Both the position numbers and the translations under genes were made by a program. Below are positions 1-13,077 of a DNA stretch of 64,000 nucleotides, in pieces. Origin of the DNA: Inonotus obliquus (taxonomy: Eukaryota > Basidiomycota > Agaricomycetes > Hymenochaetales > Hymenochaetaceae); contig JAJHTX010000011.1 in the NCBI GenBank assembly GCA_032164295.1, forward strand, positions 806,001-870,000, written 5' to 3'. Under the pieces are notes generated by a model. That model saw nothing but the letters and a program-made list of their open reading frames with translations, was not told where the DNA came from and did no database searches. Each line of letters starts with the position of its first letter. The first letter of the stretch is position 1.

Positions 1-11
1 CCTGAAGTTAG

Positions 12-40
12 ATCATCATCATCATCATCATCATCATCAT
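12..40. repeat. (ATC)n microsatellite
   Basis: About nine and a half perfect ATC units in a row at the very left edge. No coding frame could be tied to it. Confidence 0.9.
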
Positions 41-1986
41 TGATCCACTGCGCCACTTACCCGCAACGCTTTAGGTTTGCCTGGGGGACGACGGAAGGTG
101 CCCCAGTACTACGAAGGACGGTCTAGGCCAGAAGATGCGTTATGTTTGTGTCACACTCGGTGGCCGGATAAACGATGAACCAGCAAGTCGAGAACATCAG
201 CGAAAGACGGAAAAAGAAGCCCAGCTGTCTATAATTAACACGCAGGAACCACGCAGGAACCATGCTGCTTTTACCCACATTCCCATTCTTCTATCTGATC
301 CCTTTAGCGTTCATTTCCCACCAACTTGGTCAAACGGAGAGGTCATAAAGTGAACTATGGCCCAATGATGTAGCAGGGGATGGAAGGAGGGAATGAGATT
401 GATGTGGAGATCAGAGAGATGGTAGTCACCTGTACACTTGCCCAGAGCGTATGCTCACGATATGCCACACCGGGAAGGACAAGTAGTCAGTGCTAGCCGG
501 CAGAGACGCCCCCAAGATTCACCGGTACTAGCCCCTGTCTGAGTGAGTCTAGATAATCATGAAGTGGCCAACTTACGCGATATTAACGCTACCCGCGGAA
601 GCGAACCAATGTACCCAGAGCTAGATGCAAGACCACAACCGACACGCCGTGGATGTAAGACAGCAGAGTGTCATTCTTACCTCATGGGAGGCGAGGCACG
701 GGCTGCTGTAGACGCATCGCGGCGATAAGGTCACTGTTCTATCTCGCCGTGTATCCGAGGCGATCATGACCATGACGCTTGTACTGACAGCAGGACGGTG
801 CGCATATAGGCACTGCTGACTGTTGTTAGTGCCAGATAGACGCAGAGGCGTTTGTTGGCCGACGAGTTGTACTAAATATGCATGCGTGTGCCTGCGCTTC
901 CCTCCCAGTTGATCGGGGAATGAATGCAAACTGGTGAAGGCTGATTCAGAGAAGTGCCGGGAGGAAAGCAGTTCTATTTACGTGACATGACCTAATATCT
1001 TCCGCGAAGAAACCGCGTTGGGTAAGTATAGGGTCCCAAACAATGAGTGCCACGACAGTATATGGGCTCGTTCGGGTCGCGGCACGTATCCCTGCAGTCC
1101 CCCTTTTCCCATTGACTCATTGTGACGAGAAGAAGACACATTAACTCATCGTCGTGAAGGGGCGATGCACGCTGCACACACTATTGTACTTTGCTCTAAG
1201 ATTTGTTCTGCGCGACAAACGTAGAACAAAGACGTGGAAAAAAGGCACAGCTCTCGTAGCAATGAAAAAGAGTCCGGCATTGTGCGATAGCCGAGAGTAC
1301 ACCAGCATCTTCGATGGGTGATGCCAGATCCAGAGATGGGAATGTAAAAAAGAACTGAATTGAGAGAAGATGCTTCCATATTATGCGATAGTTGTGAGGA
1401 GCTTACCTACAGATAGCGCACTTCGATAGCGAGGGGCTGCTGCCAGACGATTCTGCGCGAAGGTTGCCCGCGATGTTCCACTGCCGTTCCGATTTGTTGA
1501 TCAAGCCCGATCGAGGAAATGCACACTCGATAGAAGGAGTGCGGCGGCGGTGACCTTGGTTGCTTCTTAATATCTAATACGGCAGCCGTTTTACAGCATC
1601 ACTACAATGTTATATTATATAATAGCATCCAGACACAGCGAGAAGCGGGTGAAGGAAACGGGGTGTTGTGGCTTAGTGAGTGTGGCTGAATCTGCTGTCG
1701 ATCTCGTGAAAAGGAGTGTGGGAGGAGTTGGGGGACGGAGAGCGGCCTGAGAAGATAAGCTGGATTAGGAATGTGCTGATGGAAGAAGACATCCCGAAAC
1801 AATACAACAAGCCCTTAGGTTAGGGTCCGTCAGGGTCCTTTTAATATAAAATAACCTTCCCGCCTATCACAGACGCGTGAGCGTGACTGGGGGTTCGTCG
1901 CATTAAACACATCCAAACACGCGTAAAACTACGGTGGTTCGCCTTCTTCTCCAACACCCATCTCTCCGTCTCTTTCCCTATCCACC
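41..1986. other. Gene-free stretch left of the first gene
   Basis: Only short ORFs without family resemblance or credible splice structure are present on either strand. The last 100 bases before 1987 are pyrimidine-rich (CTTCTTCTCC, CTCTTTCCC), as is common just upstream of fungal start codons, so this end is probably the promoter and leader of the following gene. No RNA gene or repeat was recognised. Confidence 0.5.
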
Positions 1987-2859
1987 ATGTCCGCTCTCCT
2001 CTACTCGGCCAACCCTTCGCGTCCGCCGCCTATGAAGCGTCGACGCACGGCTACTGCGGTCCTCGCTGGCGACTTTGACCCGCGTCCTCCTCGTGACGTC
2101 CTTACTAGTCTGCTCAACGGTGTCGGTCCGTATAAGCTTGTTGAAGGGGATGATGAGGTCAGGAGGGCCAAGAGGCAGGAGCGTAAACAACGCGAGAAGG
2201 AAAGGAAGAGGATGAAGAAACAGATGGCTCGTAGTGAGAAAGCAGAGGGCAAACGACGTCAGTCTAGTGCGGGCGCGAGAATGGGATCTGCGGGACCGTC
2301 TGGGGCGATTCTGGTACACTCGGATGGCGCGCCAGTGGTCAATAGTAGCACGTCTTCTTTCTGGCGCACCCGCGGACCTGTCATTCCCGCCACGCGCTCC
2401 GTTTCTCCTACTCCGCCTCCCGAGCTCTCGTCTCCGCCGACTCCGGGCCCCTCAATTTCCTCTTCGATGTCCTACGGCTCGTCCAAGCGGCCACACACGC
2501 CGGAGGATGGAATATCGCTTCTCGACCATATGGGAGATTCAACAACGCCTCCTCCTAATCCTGAACCCAGACCACGCAAAAAACGCATTGCGGCCAGAAA
2601 GGGATGGAAGGGATGGGTCGAAGGCTCCCCCCCTCCATCGAATAAGTTGATTAACCTGGATGACGCACCTGTGATGGTCGAGCGGCGACTACGCAGTGGG
2701 AAGAACTTTGATGCTATATCGGTGGGGAAAGATACGTGGATTGACCCAGGTTTGTCGTTCTTTGCTAGGCCTCTTCCCTCTCACTTAAAAAATTCTGTTA
2801 TAGCGCCGTAAGTCACTCCTATGCACGCCTTCGTTAACTACCAAAGAATCAGAGTCTGA
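1987..2859 (+). CDS. Hypothetical basic, Ser/Pro-rich protein
   Basis: An open frame of 273 codons starts at the first ATG after a pyrimidine-rich leader. A GTAAGT donor lies at 2808 and an AG with a CTAAC-like branch region at 2851-2852. Removing this 45-nt intron adds one Val codon and then TGA at 2857-2859; reading through instead stops at 2811, so the product is about 274 residues either way. The protein has an N-terminal KRRR cluster, a strongly basic predicted helix (RQERKQREKERKRMKKQ, about residues 61-77), a Pro/Ser/Thr-rich middle and a second basic patch (RPRKKRIAARKGWKGW). This composition suggests a nuclear protein. No known domain was recognised and no function is claimed. Four overlapping ORFs in other frames look like shadows caused by high GC. 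Confidence 0.65.
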
Positions 2860-4702
2860 ACGCTCGTCTTCATTTTTTTGCGATTTAATCCCAAAATTTC
2901 AAGGATTTGACAAATGTCTTGTCTTCCATCTAATCGGTGGCTGTTTCCTAACCATCCATGCGATGCCAAATCTCCTCACCCCTCGTCCCACCTCCCCTCA
3001 GCCACCGTATGTGTTATATCTCGCTGTTTCTGATATCTCGGGTTGGTCTATGGTGTTTATCATCTGCTATTAGAATCCTTGCCTTTCCCCCGATTTACCT
3101 TCGATCTGCTATCGTCATTAACGAATTATACCTTGAATGTCGCCTCATTAGTCAAAAGTTGTAAATGTCACTGATGGATCTGTCCGTTTTTTTGAAGATC
3201 TGTATGTTCAAGTCAGTGGAGCAGTATAACACCAGCGTCTAACTAACATCAGCTCAAGTCACAGGTGAGCCAACTTCGGAAATTTCCTGACAATGCCTCC
3301 TCATAGTCGCCAGCGCTCGGCAGTCTGCTGACAGAAGGAAGAGCTGAACTGAGTTCCTAGCGCCCGGTGGGAAATTTCTGATTTTGCCTCACTCGCCGAA
3401 TAAGCCGCGTATACATGCCAACGTATCGGTCGTGAGTTGATCGAATCTGGGCTCCATTCCGGCCGCAAAAAAAAAGACAAGCCAAACCCATGTCCTTGGC
3501 TGGGAGCCGTTCACCGTTTCTGAATTGGGTTCCCCCAATCACTTTTGATGTGGCTCAAGCTCAGTCGCTTAGTCAGGAAACTACCCATTAATTCAATTCA
3601 TTCGCACTTCTTCCATGCATGTGTTGTTTGTGTACGTGCTAGTCTATTTTGTTTTAGTTTGTTTGTTTGTTCCGGTGGCGTTTGCTGTTGCCAGAAACGG
3701 AAGCAAACCTTATTGACTTGGTAAACGCGTGTTGTCACACGTTCGCGTGACGTGTCATCAAATTTCCATTTTAAGATTATTATTTTTCGTTCTTGACTCG
3801 CGACTACTATCTGGTCACATTTACCGCAGTACGGTTTATCTCTCTTTCACACACTGCGAGTCTTTCCAGCTGAACAAGCTCTACTCCAGGGCAGTGATAC
3901 AGTGGTGCAGAAACTGGGGTGTATCTGGAAGCTTCCAAGCGCGGGATATTGGCCGCAGTAAATTGTCTCAGTCAGCATTCCCTATCCTGCGTTCCCTTTC
4001 GCACGCGGCCAAGAGTCAGGTAAAAACCGGTTCGGATTCCCTTTTCTATTTGATCTATTTGCTGTGTGCTGTGCTCTCTCTCCACGCTGCACAATGTCCA
4101 TTTTGCTAACATGAAATTTTCTTTCTTTTTTCCTTCTTCCTTTGTTCTGTTCATTGATGCAGCTAGGGATAGGTCCCGAAAAGTGCTAATAAGTCTCAGT
4201 TGGGGAAATTTTTTCGTTTGGATTGTGGATTGCGTCTCAGTTCGCCGGTCAGTTGAAATCTCAGAGCAGGTGACACTTGATATTCGTGTCGTCCGTGATT
4301 TACGAGCGTAAACGGCACTGCATCCGCCCCTAAATCATCCCCCCCATCGATCGATTGTGAATATCTTCCGAGTTCCGACGGAACTATACACCGTATTCTT
4401 CTACACAAACTATACGGATCAAGGGGATTACCAGTTCACTCCGCAACTCAGAGTCTTTCTCCGGAAAAACGCACCTGTACGTCACGAAGTCGAGTTATTT
4501 ACTATATCTCCACAAGATCTGACTTAACGGGTTCGATCTACAAGAATTCAACGGTCTTTGAGTGCTTCCAGATCCATCAGACTCATACATCGCCTCTACC
4601 CGGAAAAGGGAGTATCAGCCTCGTTGGCGACGATTCCATTCCTTCCATTAATATTGTGGAGAGAGCCTTGTCTATAGAACCCGAAGGTCGCTTGTGCACA
4701 GC
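2860..4702. other. Intergenic, no gene recognised
   Basis: The stretch is T-rich, with several short ORFs on both strands that lack codon bias, domain resemblance or consistent intron borders. It should contain the 3' end of the preceding gene and the promoter of the GTPase gene at 4703. An additional 5' exon of that gene cannot be excluded. Confidence 0.4.
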
Positions 4703-6862
4703 ATGGTACCGTTAGCATTGCCTGCTCCACCTTCGTGGTACCCGGGCCACATGCGCCAGTTCATGCGGAACCTTCCCGCGTACCTTTCGCGTACAGATGT
4801 CGTCCTGGAACTCCGCGACGCCCGTCTGCCACTGACGAGTATTAACACCACGTTTGAAGGTATGTACTCTCTCTCGTTCATCTTGCCCTGCTTTTTCGTT
4901 GTACGGGAGTGTTCTTGACACGTCTATCCATGTGACCTTTCGATCTTCTTACATGAGGTCGTTTCTCAAAAGTGATTCCTTTCCTCCCTTACCATCAGCT
5001 ATGACCCCTGGATACTCTGACGATAAATCAGTCTTACCTGATGTCGTGCATTAGCAGCGCCCAAGGACCCGGGTATTCGCTTTATATCATATTTCCCTTG
5101 ATGATCGATTCCGCCCGGATGACGGAAATCAACTCCGCTTGAAAATGCACATTTACTTTCCCCCTCATTCTATCGCATTATTTGATTATCAGCTAGTGTC
5201 TCTATTCTAGCGTTTCATCGCAATCATCGAGTTGAGTTTACTGACTTGGCAATTTTTCTTTGCTCCGTGGACTTCTAGGACTTCTCCGGAAATGGCAGCA
5301 TGAGCGCCGAAAGCTTGCACATGCATTCATTTCGTCCGGTCAAGGACTATCAGCCGGACTCGGTCCCTCGCTGCGAGGCCATTCATCCCTCGTATGCGAA
5401 CGTATAATCGTCATGAATAAGCGTGACTTGGTTCCAGAGTGGGGAATCGAGGTACATTGTTCCTATTCGAAGAATTACAACGGCCTCTAACTTTACTCTT
5501 TGGTCGTTATTGGCTATTTTATTCTGTCAGCCTTACCAAAGAGCAATGACAACCAAATTTCCGGACCAACGGACGATCTTCGCTTCGTGGAATCGTCCGA
5601 GAGATGTCAAGAACTTGCACGAGACTATCGTGAGTGCGTTTGTGGCTAGTCAATAATCCGGTAATTCGCTTTGACCCGACACGGACTATGCTTTTGATCT
5701 TCGTTGCATCATCAATTTTGGAGCTAGACATAGCTCGGGAAAACGCGCATGTATCCAATGAGCTCAACGTCCTTGTAGTCGGTATGCCAAACGTCGGCAA
5801 GTCGACCTTGTTGAATGCTCTGCGAAATAAGGGAATTCCAGGACGTGAGTTTGTTTTCGTCGCCTTACTGGTTTGTTAGTCCCCGCTAACAGAATTTTGG
5901 ATTGTCTTTCGTAGCAACTCCCAAGGCCCTTCGTACATCCGCCTCTCCGGGACTGACACGCGCTCTCTCCACGCGTCTCAAGCTCTCTCAAGACCCTCTG
6001 GTGTATTCCTTTGATTCTCCCGGAGTGATGCTTCCTTTCCTCGGCAAGGGGACGCTCGGTGCGGAGAGGGGAATCAAACTCGCACTCATTGGTACGCAAG
6101 CGCTGGAAGGTCTCTAGCAAATATATCATTCTGAATGTGATTGCGTATAGCGGGAATCAGAGAGGGTTTATACGCTGATGAGACACTGGCTGAATACTTG
6201 CTCTACCGACTTAATCTATTAAATCCCGAAGGTACAGATAACACCCACTTGTTAACGGCCTTAACTATCTAACCTTTGTATTTTCTTCACCAGCTCCGGC
6301 ATACGCTTCACTATTCCCTCCAGGAACGCCACCAACAGATGATGTCCATCACTTTCTCGACTTACTGGCACGTCGACTTCATATGCTCAAACGCGGCGGT
6401 GATAGCGATACTGAACGAGCAGCAGCGTGGTTCATAAAGTGGTGGCGAGAAGAAGGATGCTCCCTTTCGGCAAACGCCCAATTCCTAGCTTCATCAACGG
6501 TCTCTACAGGATCAGATGAATCTCTAGACAGTACCTCTCGGGTATTACCATCCCAAGACAACGCAGCACAGCGTGGTGGATGGGGATTTGATTTCGAGTG
6601 GGAACTAAGTACTACCGATATTGGTGCTGTGCTCACTCATGATGACGGTGTCGGCGACGGTGACGACGACGGTACGAAACTCGTCCAACGACAAATGGAA
6701 CGAGTGATTTATGAGTTTGTGGAACGTATGGAAGCAGAGGTGAAGGATGGTGAAAATGTGTCTACTACTCAACAGAAGAAACGCGACAAGGAGGGGAAGA
6801 TGGTCAAGCGTGAGAGAAGGGTTAAGGAAATGCTTGCTAGGCGAAGATCTGGGAGAAGTTGA
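4703..6862 (+). CDS. MTG1: Mitochondrial ribosome-associated GTPase Mtg1 (circularly permuted, YlqF family)
   Basis: Seven exons join in phase: 4703-4859, 5279-5451, 5531-5629, 5724-5844, 5915-6091, 6151-6231 and 6294-6862, giving 458 residues. The G motifs occur in the permuted order of this family: NKRD (G4, about residue 99), then GMPNVGKS (P-loop, about 163-170), a G2 Thr in SPGLTR (about 198) and DSPG (G3, about 217-220). The N-terminal WYPGHM and DARLP motifs are also typical of YlqF/Mtg1 proteins. Known relatives bind the mitochondrial large ribosomal subunit at the inner membrane and act in its assembly. The start is the first ATG before WYPGHM; the frame is open a little upstream, so a longer targeting sequence or a further 5' exon is possible. 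The C-terminal 80 residues are charged and low in complexity. Intron 1, at 419 nt, is long for this window. Confidence 0.9.
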
Positions 6863-7917
6863 GGCTTGGGGATGGTGACGGCGACGGCCGTTTGACAGCC
6901 GTTTCACGTTGCTAACTGACCTCTGCTGCTGCGGTGAGACTTGGCTTTTCCGGGTGCAATTCCGGGTCATATTCATAGTTGTTAGATCTCCATGACTCCA
7001 TGACTCTCAAGGAGCTAAATTTATTGGAGCTCAGTTGCTTACTGTTGTTTCGTTTCTGTAGGTTCATCGTTCGCATTTTCGCATCTGTATTCCGAAGTTG
7101 CTTGACGAATACGACGCAATTTTTTTCCAGCATTTACAACGAGGTGGCGGGTGGCTGAAGAGAGCCAATAGAGCCACATTCGTAACACCCGAGCTACGGG
7201 ATTAGATTAAGGGACCATACCCATACCTCCCAAATACGGTTGGTCACGTCTATCCAGGTCCAGTCTTCAATCACGCGTGAAGGTCGCCGCGCCCTTCCCT
7301 TCACGTTCCCCACTTTTCAGTCTTCTTTCTTCTTGAGCAACGGACGCAAGGGGGTTCTCCACACCACGAATCCCCCCAGTCTCGTTCCTGCCCTGCTTCC
7401 CATGTCTATGTCTGGCGATAGATTTATATTCGGATTTTGCTGCGGACCTTGCTTCACATCTTTGTCGCCGCAAGTGCACGAGCACTGCGCCCCGACAGCT
7501 GACCCTTCACGTACAGTCTCTTCGTGTCTACCTGACCCGAGGCAGCCTCCATACATATCTCGCCGAGTACCTTTGTCATGACTACATTTCCAATATCCTT
7601 GAGACCGTTCAGACCGTTCCATCATGTCTATATAGATTGATCTAGCTAATCTAGCTAGTGAACTCGAATTCGTCTCTATCTTTACTACTCTTGCATTATC
7701 AAATTCGATTCTGCACAGCCTAAGTCCAAAAAAAGTGACTACCACAGTAGTTGATATATAAGGTGACGATGGTATACGTAGTAGCCATTGACCAGGCATA
7801 AGAGGAGAACAGGGATGCTAGTAATTATACCTGAAAGAAAAAATTCCCGGGTTGGTGGGATGTCGGTGAAGGTAGATCCACACATATCCATACTAGTCAG
7901 TTTAAGACATAAAGTCG
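6863..7917. other. Intergenic between MTG1 and tRNA-Cys
   Basis: Several ORFs of 70-160 codons overlap here on both strands, but none has a recognisable domain or a consistent splice pattern. No gene is called. Confidence 0.4.
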
Positions 7918-7989
7918 GGAGTAATAGCTCAGTGGTAGAGCGTGGGATTGCAGATCCTAAGGTCGGGTGTTCGACCCACTCTTGCTCCT
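7918..7989 (+). tRNA. tRNA-Cys (anticodon GCA)
   Basis: A full cloverleaf can be folded by eye. The acceptor stem is GGAGTAA (7918-7924) with TTGCTCC (7982-7988), including one G-T pair. The D arm is GCTC/GAGC, the anticodon stem TGGGA/TCCTA encloses loop TTGCAGA with anticodon GCA at 7950-7952, and the T arm is GGGTG/CACTC with loop TTCGACC. The unpaired base after the acceptor stem is T (7989), and U73 is the near-universal discriminator of cysteine tRNAs. There is no intron. An AT-rich tract follows the gene, as expected for an RNA polymerase III unit. Confidence 0.95.
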
Positions 7990-8306
7990 TAACTTATATA
8001 CATCCGAAAGTTTTTTCAAAATTTCGTTCCGCAACGCAATTTTATCAAGATACATACGTACTGTACACGTCAGTGTTCCAAGTTCCAGCTGCAGATCTGT
8101 GCTTTTACCGATCGCTTCATTGAGTTGTTGATCTATGCTCAATAGTTAGACGTTATGCGCGAGACACTGCAAATCGTCCAAAGAGTTCATTGCGAATATT
8201 CCAGGTCCGTAGATGGAAAGGAACTAAAAAAAGTACTATGGAAATTAAAAAGTTTTGCAACATAAACATAGCATGCCACAATGGAATCTATATACGAAGG
8301 AAACAG

Positions 8307-9425
8307 CTACTTTTGACTACCCTCGACTCTCCATTTCGCCAAAGAGTTAAGAGCACGATTACCAGCAAGAATAGTGACGGAACCAAGTACTGCACCGTAT
8401 GCCAATACTTGACCGAGGCGTAAAGCGACCCAGTAATAGAAGAGTAGGCCTTCCATGGCTCCGAGCAAGCCGACGAATGTGAGGATTTGAGGTTTGAAGA
8501 GGTATGGTAGGCCGTGTGGGATTTTTGCGAGCTAGACGGGAGGGGGTTAGATTAATATCGCGCATAGGAGTATTCGAGATGGAAAAGATAGGAGGAGGGA
8601 GGAGGAGAGAAGAAGTAGAAGTGAAGGACTTACGAAAGTGAAAAGTACAATCCATGGGGCCACGACGACACCGGTGAAGACTGCACTGATGAATTTTGGT
8701 GGGGACTTTGGATCCGGTCGGAAAGTATGATGGATCTCGGGTAGAGGGTGGTATAAGGGTTCTTCAGGGTGTTGAGGAGGGTGAGCTGAAGGTGGGATGG
8801 AGATATCGAAGAGGTGTGCTTTGAGGGGATCGTATTTGAAAGAGCCGAGAAGAAGAGACACTTGAAGAGGAGAGTCGCCGGACGGGGGGAGGGATTGGGG
8901 TGGACGGGCCATGTTCTATGATAGATGTACATGGGCGACGCAAGTTGGAAGAACGAGTCTATGGTTAACATGTTTGTGATGCGGAAAGAATAGATGTGAT
9001 ACGAACGAGTTCGAATTTTGCTTTCCCTCCTGAGTTCACACGTACGGGCTGAATACCCTCTTCACCTGTCTGTTCGTCAAGAAAGCGCAGGAACGTCTGG
9101 TGCGGTTGTACGCCCTTTCCGTCTGTGCCTTTCTCAGTGATTGTAAAGGAAAGCTTCAGCGTGTCCGTTGGCCCAAGGGCTAAAGGCGTCGATGGAGGTT
9201 TCCCACCGATTTTCAGGCTAGATAGTTAGACAACAAAGGAGGAGGACAAGCATGAAGCATGAGTTAATGATTGCGTAGTAGTTGTTAAAGGACTACGTAC
9301 GTCTCAGCCCGTAACTGCGATCCATCATTCGACGACACCGTCACCCGCGCATTTTCGACCGCAAGTTGAGCTGCACTGGCCACAGCTGCAAAAAGCGGCA
9401 GCAAAAGGAACAAACGCGCCGCCAT
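8307..9425 (-). CDS. SWP1: Oligosaccharyltransferase subunit Swp1 / ribophorin II
   Basis: Four exons on the minus strand (9425-9301, 9217-9007, 8915-8634, 8531-8307) join in phase to 280 residues, close to yeast Swp1 (286). Residues 1-19 form a cleavable signal peptide (MAARLFLLLPLFAAVASA). A lumenal domain follows, with the family motif FRPDPKSPPKFISAVFTG before the first membrane helix (about 187-206). Two further hydrophobic helices lie near 219-240 and 247-262, and the tail is short and basic. Swp1 is a non-catalytic subunit of the ER oligosaccharyltransferase complex that N-glycosylates secretory proteins. The second donor (GTTCGT) is weak but is the only one that keeps the frame. The gene ends about 320 bp from the tRNA-Cys. 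Confidence 0.9.
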
Positions 9426-9809
9426 GGTGGTTTTGTGATAGAGAAGAGATTTGTTCGAGGGTGCAGGGAAGTTGCGACGCGTCGAATCGACACGCTGGAC
9501 ATTCATCCCAAATAAGGAAAGTGCTGTCGTGGCAGGTGATCGACTCAGTAACAATCCAAAAATAGATGGGATGAATATAATTGGAATTTGAGTTTTTGAT
9601 ATTTCATTCTTCGAATAAGGCGCGATAAGGAAGCCAAGTTATTCCGCTAAGCACCTGGATCGCTGATGCTTGGGATGCACGATACCAGCATTTTCTGAAT
9701 AGCAGCTATTGAAAAGCCTGGAACCAGTGGAGAACCACCCAATGCTCGAAATTGTTCGTGCTCATAGTGTGCAGGGTCAGGTCCAAATTACACTACTACT
9801 ACTATAGTC

Positions 9810-11198
9810 TCATTCTAGATGGTCTATAGAGATACCCCTCACTACGTCCTTCCACTCATCCAGGTTCCTTAAAATTGCATTACACTTGTCGCGAATATTT
9901 GCCTCAGCGTCAGCTCCTAGAACTAATAATCCCAATTCTGGCCAATCCTTATTCCCAACAACAATGTCAATTATTGCAGAGGCACACTTGTCCGCATCGC
10001 CGTCGCACATAACAGCACGCATTAATTCGATCTGGCGATTTCTAGTTTCTGCATAATCTGCGATATGCAGCGCCGCCTCACCGTCTATTGTCCCGCCATT
10101 CATGCGCGAATCATCTGTCGAAGTTGGTCCTCCGAAGGCAGTTTGATTCTGGTCTGTTCCGTTCTGCTTGATTGCAGCGGGAAGAGCGCTCGGTGATGTT
10201 GGAAGGAGGGACATTTTATTCCAGTTTTCTGTACGCATTCCGCCAGGAAGGACGTTCAACACCTTGATGCCGAGAGGCGCTACTTCGACGGCAAGCGATT
10301 CGGCCATAGCTAAGCCAGAAGTTAGCGTTTTAGAAGCTACAGATAATTTATGGCAGAAGCTGACCGGTAAGTGCCGCCTTCGATGCAGCATAAGTCCCTA
10401 ATAAAGTTCTCAGTTCAATAACATTAACAATATTGAGCGTAGTTAGAAGCGAGGCCTCGCTCACCCAACATCTGCATCAGATAGATACTTCTACATCAGT
10501 TACGGTTAGCCTCGACAAGCGAATCTGTCCTTACAGGAATATGCGCCCTCCAAGAAGACCGACTCCCCACAAAGACAATTGTCCCTTTCCTCTGCGCACG
10601 CATATAGGGAAGAATCGCATTCGTTACGTTCAATGGACCGAAGAAATTGTTATTGAGCTGTTTCTGGTAACCTTCAACACTGTAAGAGGAGCAAAACCAT
10701 GTCAGCTTGAGTGGAGAGGACAGATGATAATGAGAGATACCAACCCAACTTCCTCACTAATACCCAGCATTCCAACACCAGCATTATTCACAAGTACGTC
10801 GATCCGTCCCCACTTTCCAACCACTTCAGCCGCCAATCCCCGTATTTCTGAGAATGGAGCGGTAACATCCAGGCTCCTCACAAGCACTCGATTAGCTGTC
10901 CTCGGACTGTGAGTCACGCCAGTAAAAATCCGCATGGCGAAAGCAGACTATTGTTGTGAACATACTCATCAGTGAGATGTTTAATGCTTTCAACATTTCG
11001 TGCGGTTGCAACGACATGGTCTCCGCGTGCTAGTGCTGCCTGCACTAGTGAGCTTCCCAAGCCGGAAGATGTACCTGTAGGGAGTTGTTTCAAACGCTCC
11101 CGTTGTACGCATGATCTTACAACCTGCTCACCTGTAATGAACCATATACGACCTGTTGGATGTGAGCTTGTCCCTGGATTCTCTCCGATCACACTCAT
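9810..11198 (-). CDS. Short-chain dehydrogenase/reductase, paralogue A
   Basis: Seven exons (11198-11132, 11074-10966, 10906-10745, 10679-10535, 10471-10465, 10397-10365, 10309-9810) give 340 residues. Classical SDR motifs are all present: TGTSSGLG nucleotide-binding loop at about residues 22-29, NNAG, catalytic Ser in GSRSS, and YAASK (Tyr166, Lys170). Exon 5 is only 7 nt (ATGTTGG); without it the catalytic exon cannot be read in frame. The sequence after the catalytic motif (ESLAVEVAPLGIKVLNVLPGG) is shared with the next two genes, while the C-terminal 100 residues vary. The substrate is unknown. The protein has no signal peptide or membrane helix and is likely cytosolic. Several donors are non-consensus (exon 3 ends at GTTGGT). 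Confidence 0.85.
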
Positions 11199-11631
11199 TT
11201 TGTGAGTTTCTCCCTGATGAAGGCTAGAGTTATCAGATCGATTATCCAGCAAAATAGGGAATATTCCCTCACAAGTTGTCTATTTATGTTGATGAATCTT
11301 ACACATGTCTACCATTTCGGGCAGAAATAGTACTATTCGCGCGCTTTGATCGGATCCCCTTTTCGTCGCTCCAGATGATTTTAAATTTACTTCTGCCGCC
11401 GAAATAATGGAGTGCGGGTGCTAGGGTGGTCTGATTCAGTGTGAGAACAAGGTCGCCAAGCTAGGTTAACCAGCTCTCTACCCCGCCGGCTGTGAATGCT
11501 GCTTTGTAGACTGCGGCTCAAAGGATAGACTGGCTGCAAAGGAAGGAGGTTAATAGGATATACCCGTTTAGACCAATATTTAAGCTCCGCTCGAAATAGC
11601 GGATCGCTTTCTATCAGTTATTGTCTCTAAG
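11199..11631. other. Spacer between SDR paralogues A and B
   Basis: Nothing coding was recognised. It should hold the promoter of paralogue A and the 3' end of paralogue B, which are transcribed in the same direction. Confidence 0.4.
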
Positions 11632-13077
11632 CTAATGGACTGCGTCTATGCCGTCAGATTGGTCTAATTCTATCCCCCTGACTACATCCTTCCACTCATC
11701 CAGGTTCTTCAAAATGGCGCGACACTTGTCCCCAATGTTCGCCTCAGCATCTACACCCAAGATTAGCATGTTCAAATCCGGCCAGGTCCTCTTTTCGCTG
11801 TGCCCTCCGTCTGGGGTCATACTTCCCCCGTGAGCATCACCAGACACAACATCAACAATCGTTTTGGCACATTGATGCAGGTCTCCATTGATTGAGCTCG
11901 AAGATGCACCAGCCCAAGCGATCGAGCGATTTCGTATTTCGGCATAGTCTGCGATATGTTGATCTTCGGCCTCTGTCAATTCTGAAGAACGCTCGGAGGG
12001 TACTATCTCAGCTCGTGAAATCTCGGGATCGGCCTGCTTCGCAATCGTGTGTAAGAGTGCTTCAGGCACCGTTGGAAGAAATACTAGGTTGAACCAAGTT
12101 CGTGACTGTTTGAGACCGCCTGGGAGGACGTTCAGTACTTTGATTCCAAGTGGCGCGACTTCAACAGCAAGCGATTCAGCGGCGGCTGGGTAGTACAGTC
12201 AGAACCGAAAATCTGCTCAACGAGAACGATAGCCACCTGTCAGTGCAGCCTTGGATGAAGCATACGGCCCTGAGATAGCATCCTTTAGCTCGCATCGTCG
12301 AGATCGCAGAGAACCTTAAGGGTAGCTGAACTAACCTAATAACTGGGATTGAACGAACAAATTGTTAATGTATAGCCCAGAAATCCTGGATATAAATCAA
12401 TACTCACTGGTACGTTCGACCTCCATGATGATCGACTTCCGACGAATACAATGGTGCCTTTCCTCCGATCGCGCATATAAGGTAAGAACGCATTCGTTAC
12501 ATTCAACTGCCCGAAGAAGTTCACAGCGAATTGCTTCTGATATCCTTCAACGCTTAACCGGAAAACAATCATGAGTAGGAGTATTAGTAGTTATCCGAAG
12601 ATGATCGCAAACATAGAGATTACTCACCCAATCTCTTCTGTTATCCCAAGCAGACACGAGCCAGCATTATTGACTAGTACGTCTACACGACCCCATTTCC
12701 CTAAGATTTCCTCCGCCAGAACATGAAGCTCTGAGAACGGCGAAGTCACATCGAGCTTGACCACATGTAATCTCGACATTACTTCTGAATCTCGTCTCAC
12801 GGAATCACCGGATTGGTACAATCTTTTGCGTGAGCTACAAGACTAACATACCGATCAGTGAAATCAGTAATCTTGGTGACGTCGCGTGCCGTAGCGACGA
12901 CATAGTCACCTCGAGCGAGAGCGGAATTAACAAGCGAGCGTCCTAGCCCGGCTGAAGTGCCTGATAGAGTAATACGTATATGATTCAGACTTGCAGTATG
13001 GAAAACATACCGGTTATAACCCACACTTTCCTCGTCAGCGTTTCATCAGTTATTTCCACTACGCTCGTAGTTGCCAT
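11632..13077 (-). CDS. Short-chain dehydrogenase/reductase, paralogue B
   Basis: The exon plan is the same as for the flanking paralogues: 13077-13011, 12960-12852, 12795-12628, 12552-12408, 12342-12336, 12269-12237 and 12185-11632, giving 360 residues. It has TGTSAGLG, NNAG, GSRSS and YASSK (Tyr168, Lys172). The 7-nt exon here is TTATTAG, followed by GTTAGT. Exon 3 is 6 nt longer than in A and C. Compared with A and C the C-terminal part carries extra acidic and Ser-rich sequence. The position between two close relatives, same strand and same introns indicate tandem duplication. Substrate not known. Confidence 0.85.

Noticed and set aside
621..1379. Several minus-strand ORFs of 60-100 codons in the left 1.9 kb
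   Set aside because: No domain resemblance, no consistent introns, and composition typical of chance frames.
1978..2650. ORFs on both strands overlapping the first gene
   Set aside because: High-GC shadows of the 1987-2859 frame; Arg/Ser-rich low-complexity translations only.
7240..7799. Overlapping ORFs of 113 and 160 codons near the tRNA gene
   Set aside because: They contradict each other, lack a family match and have poor start contexts.
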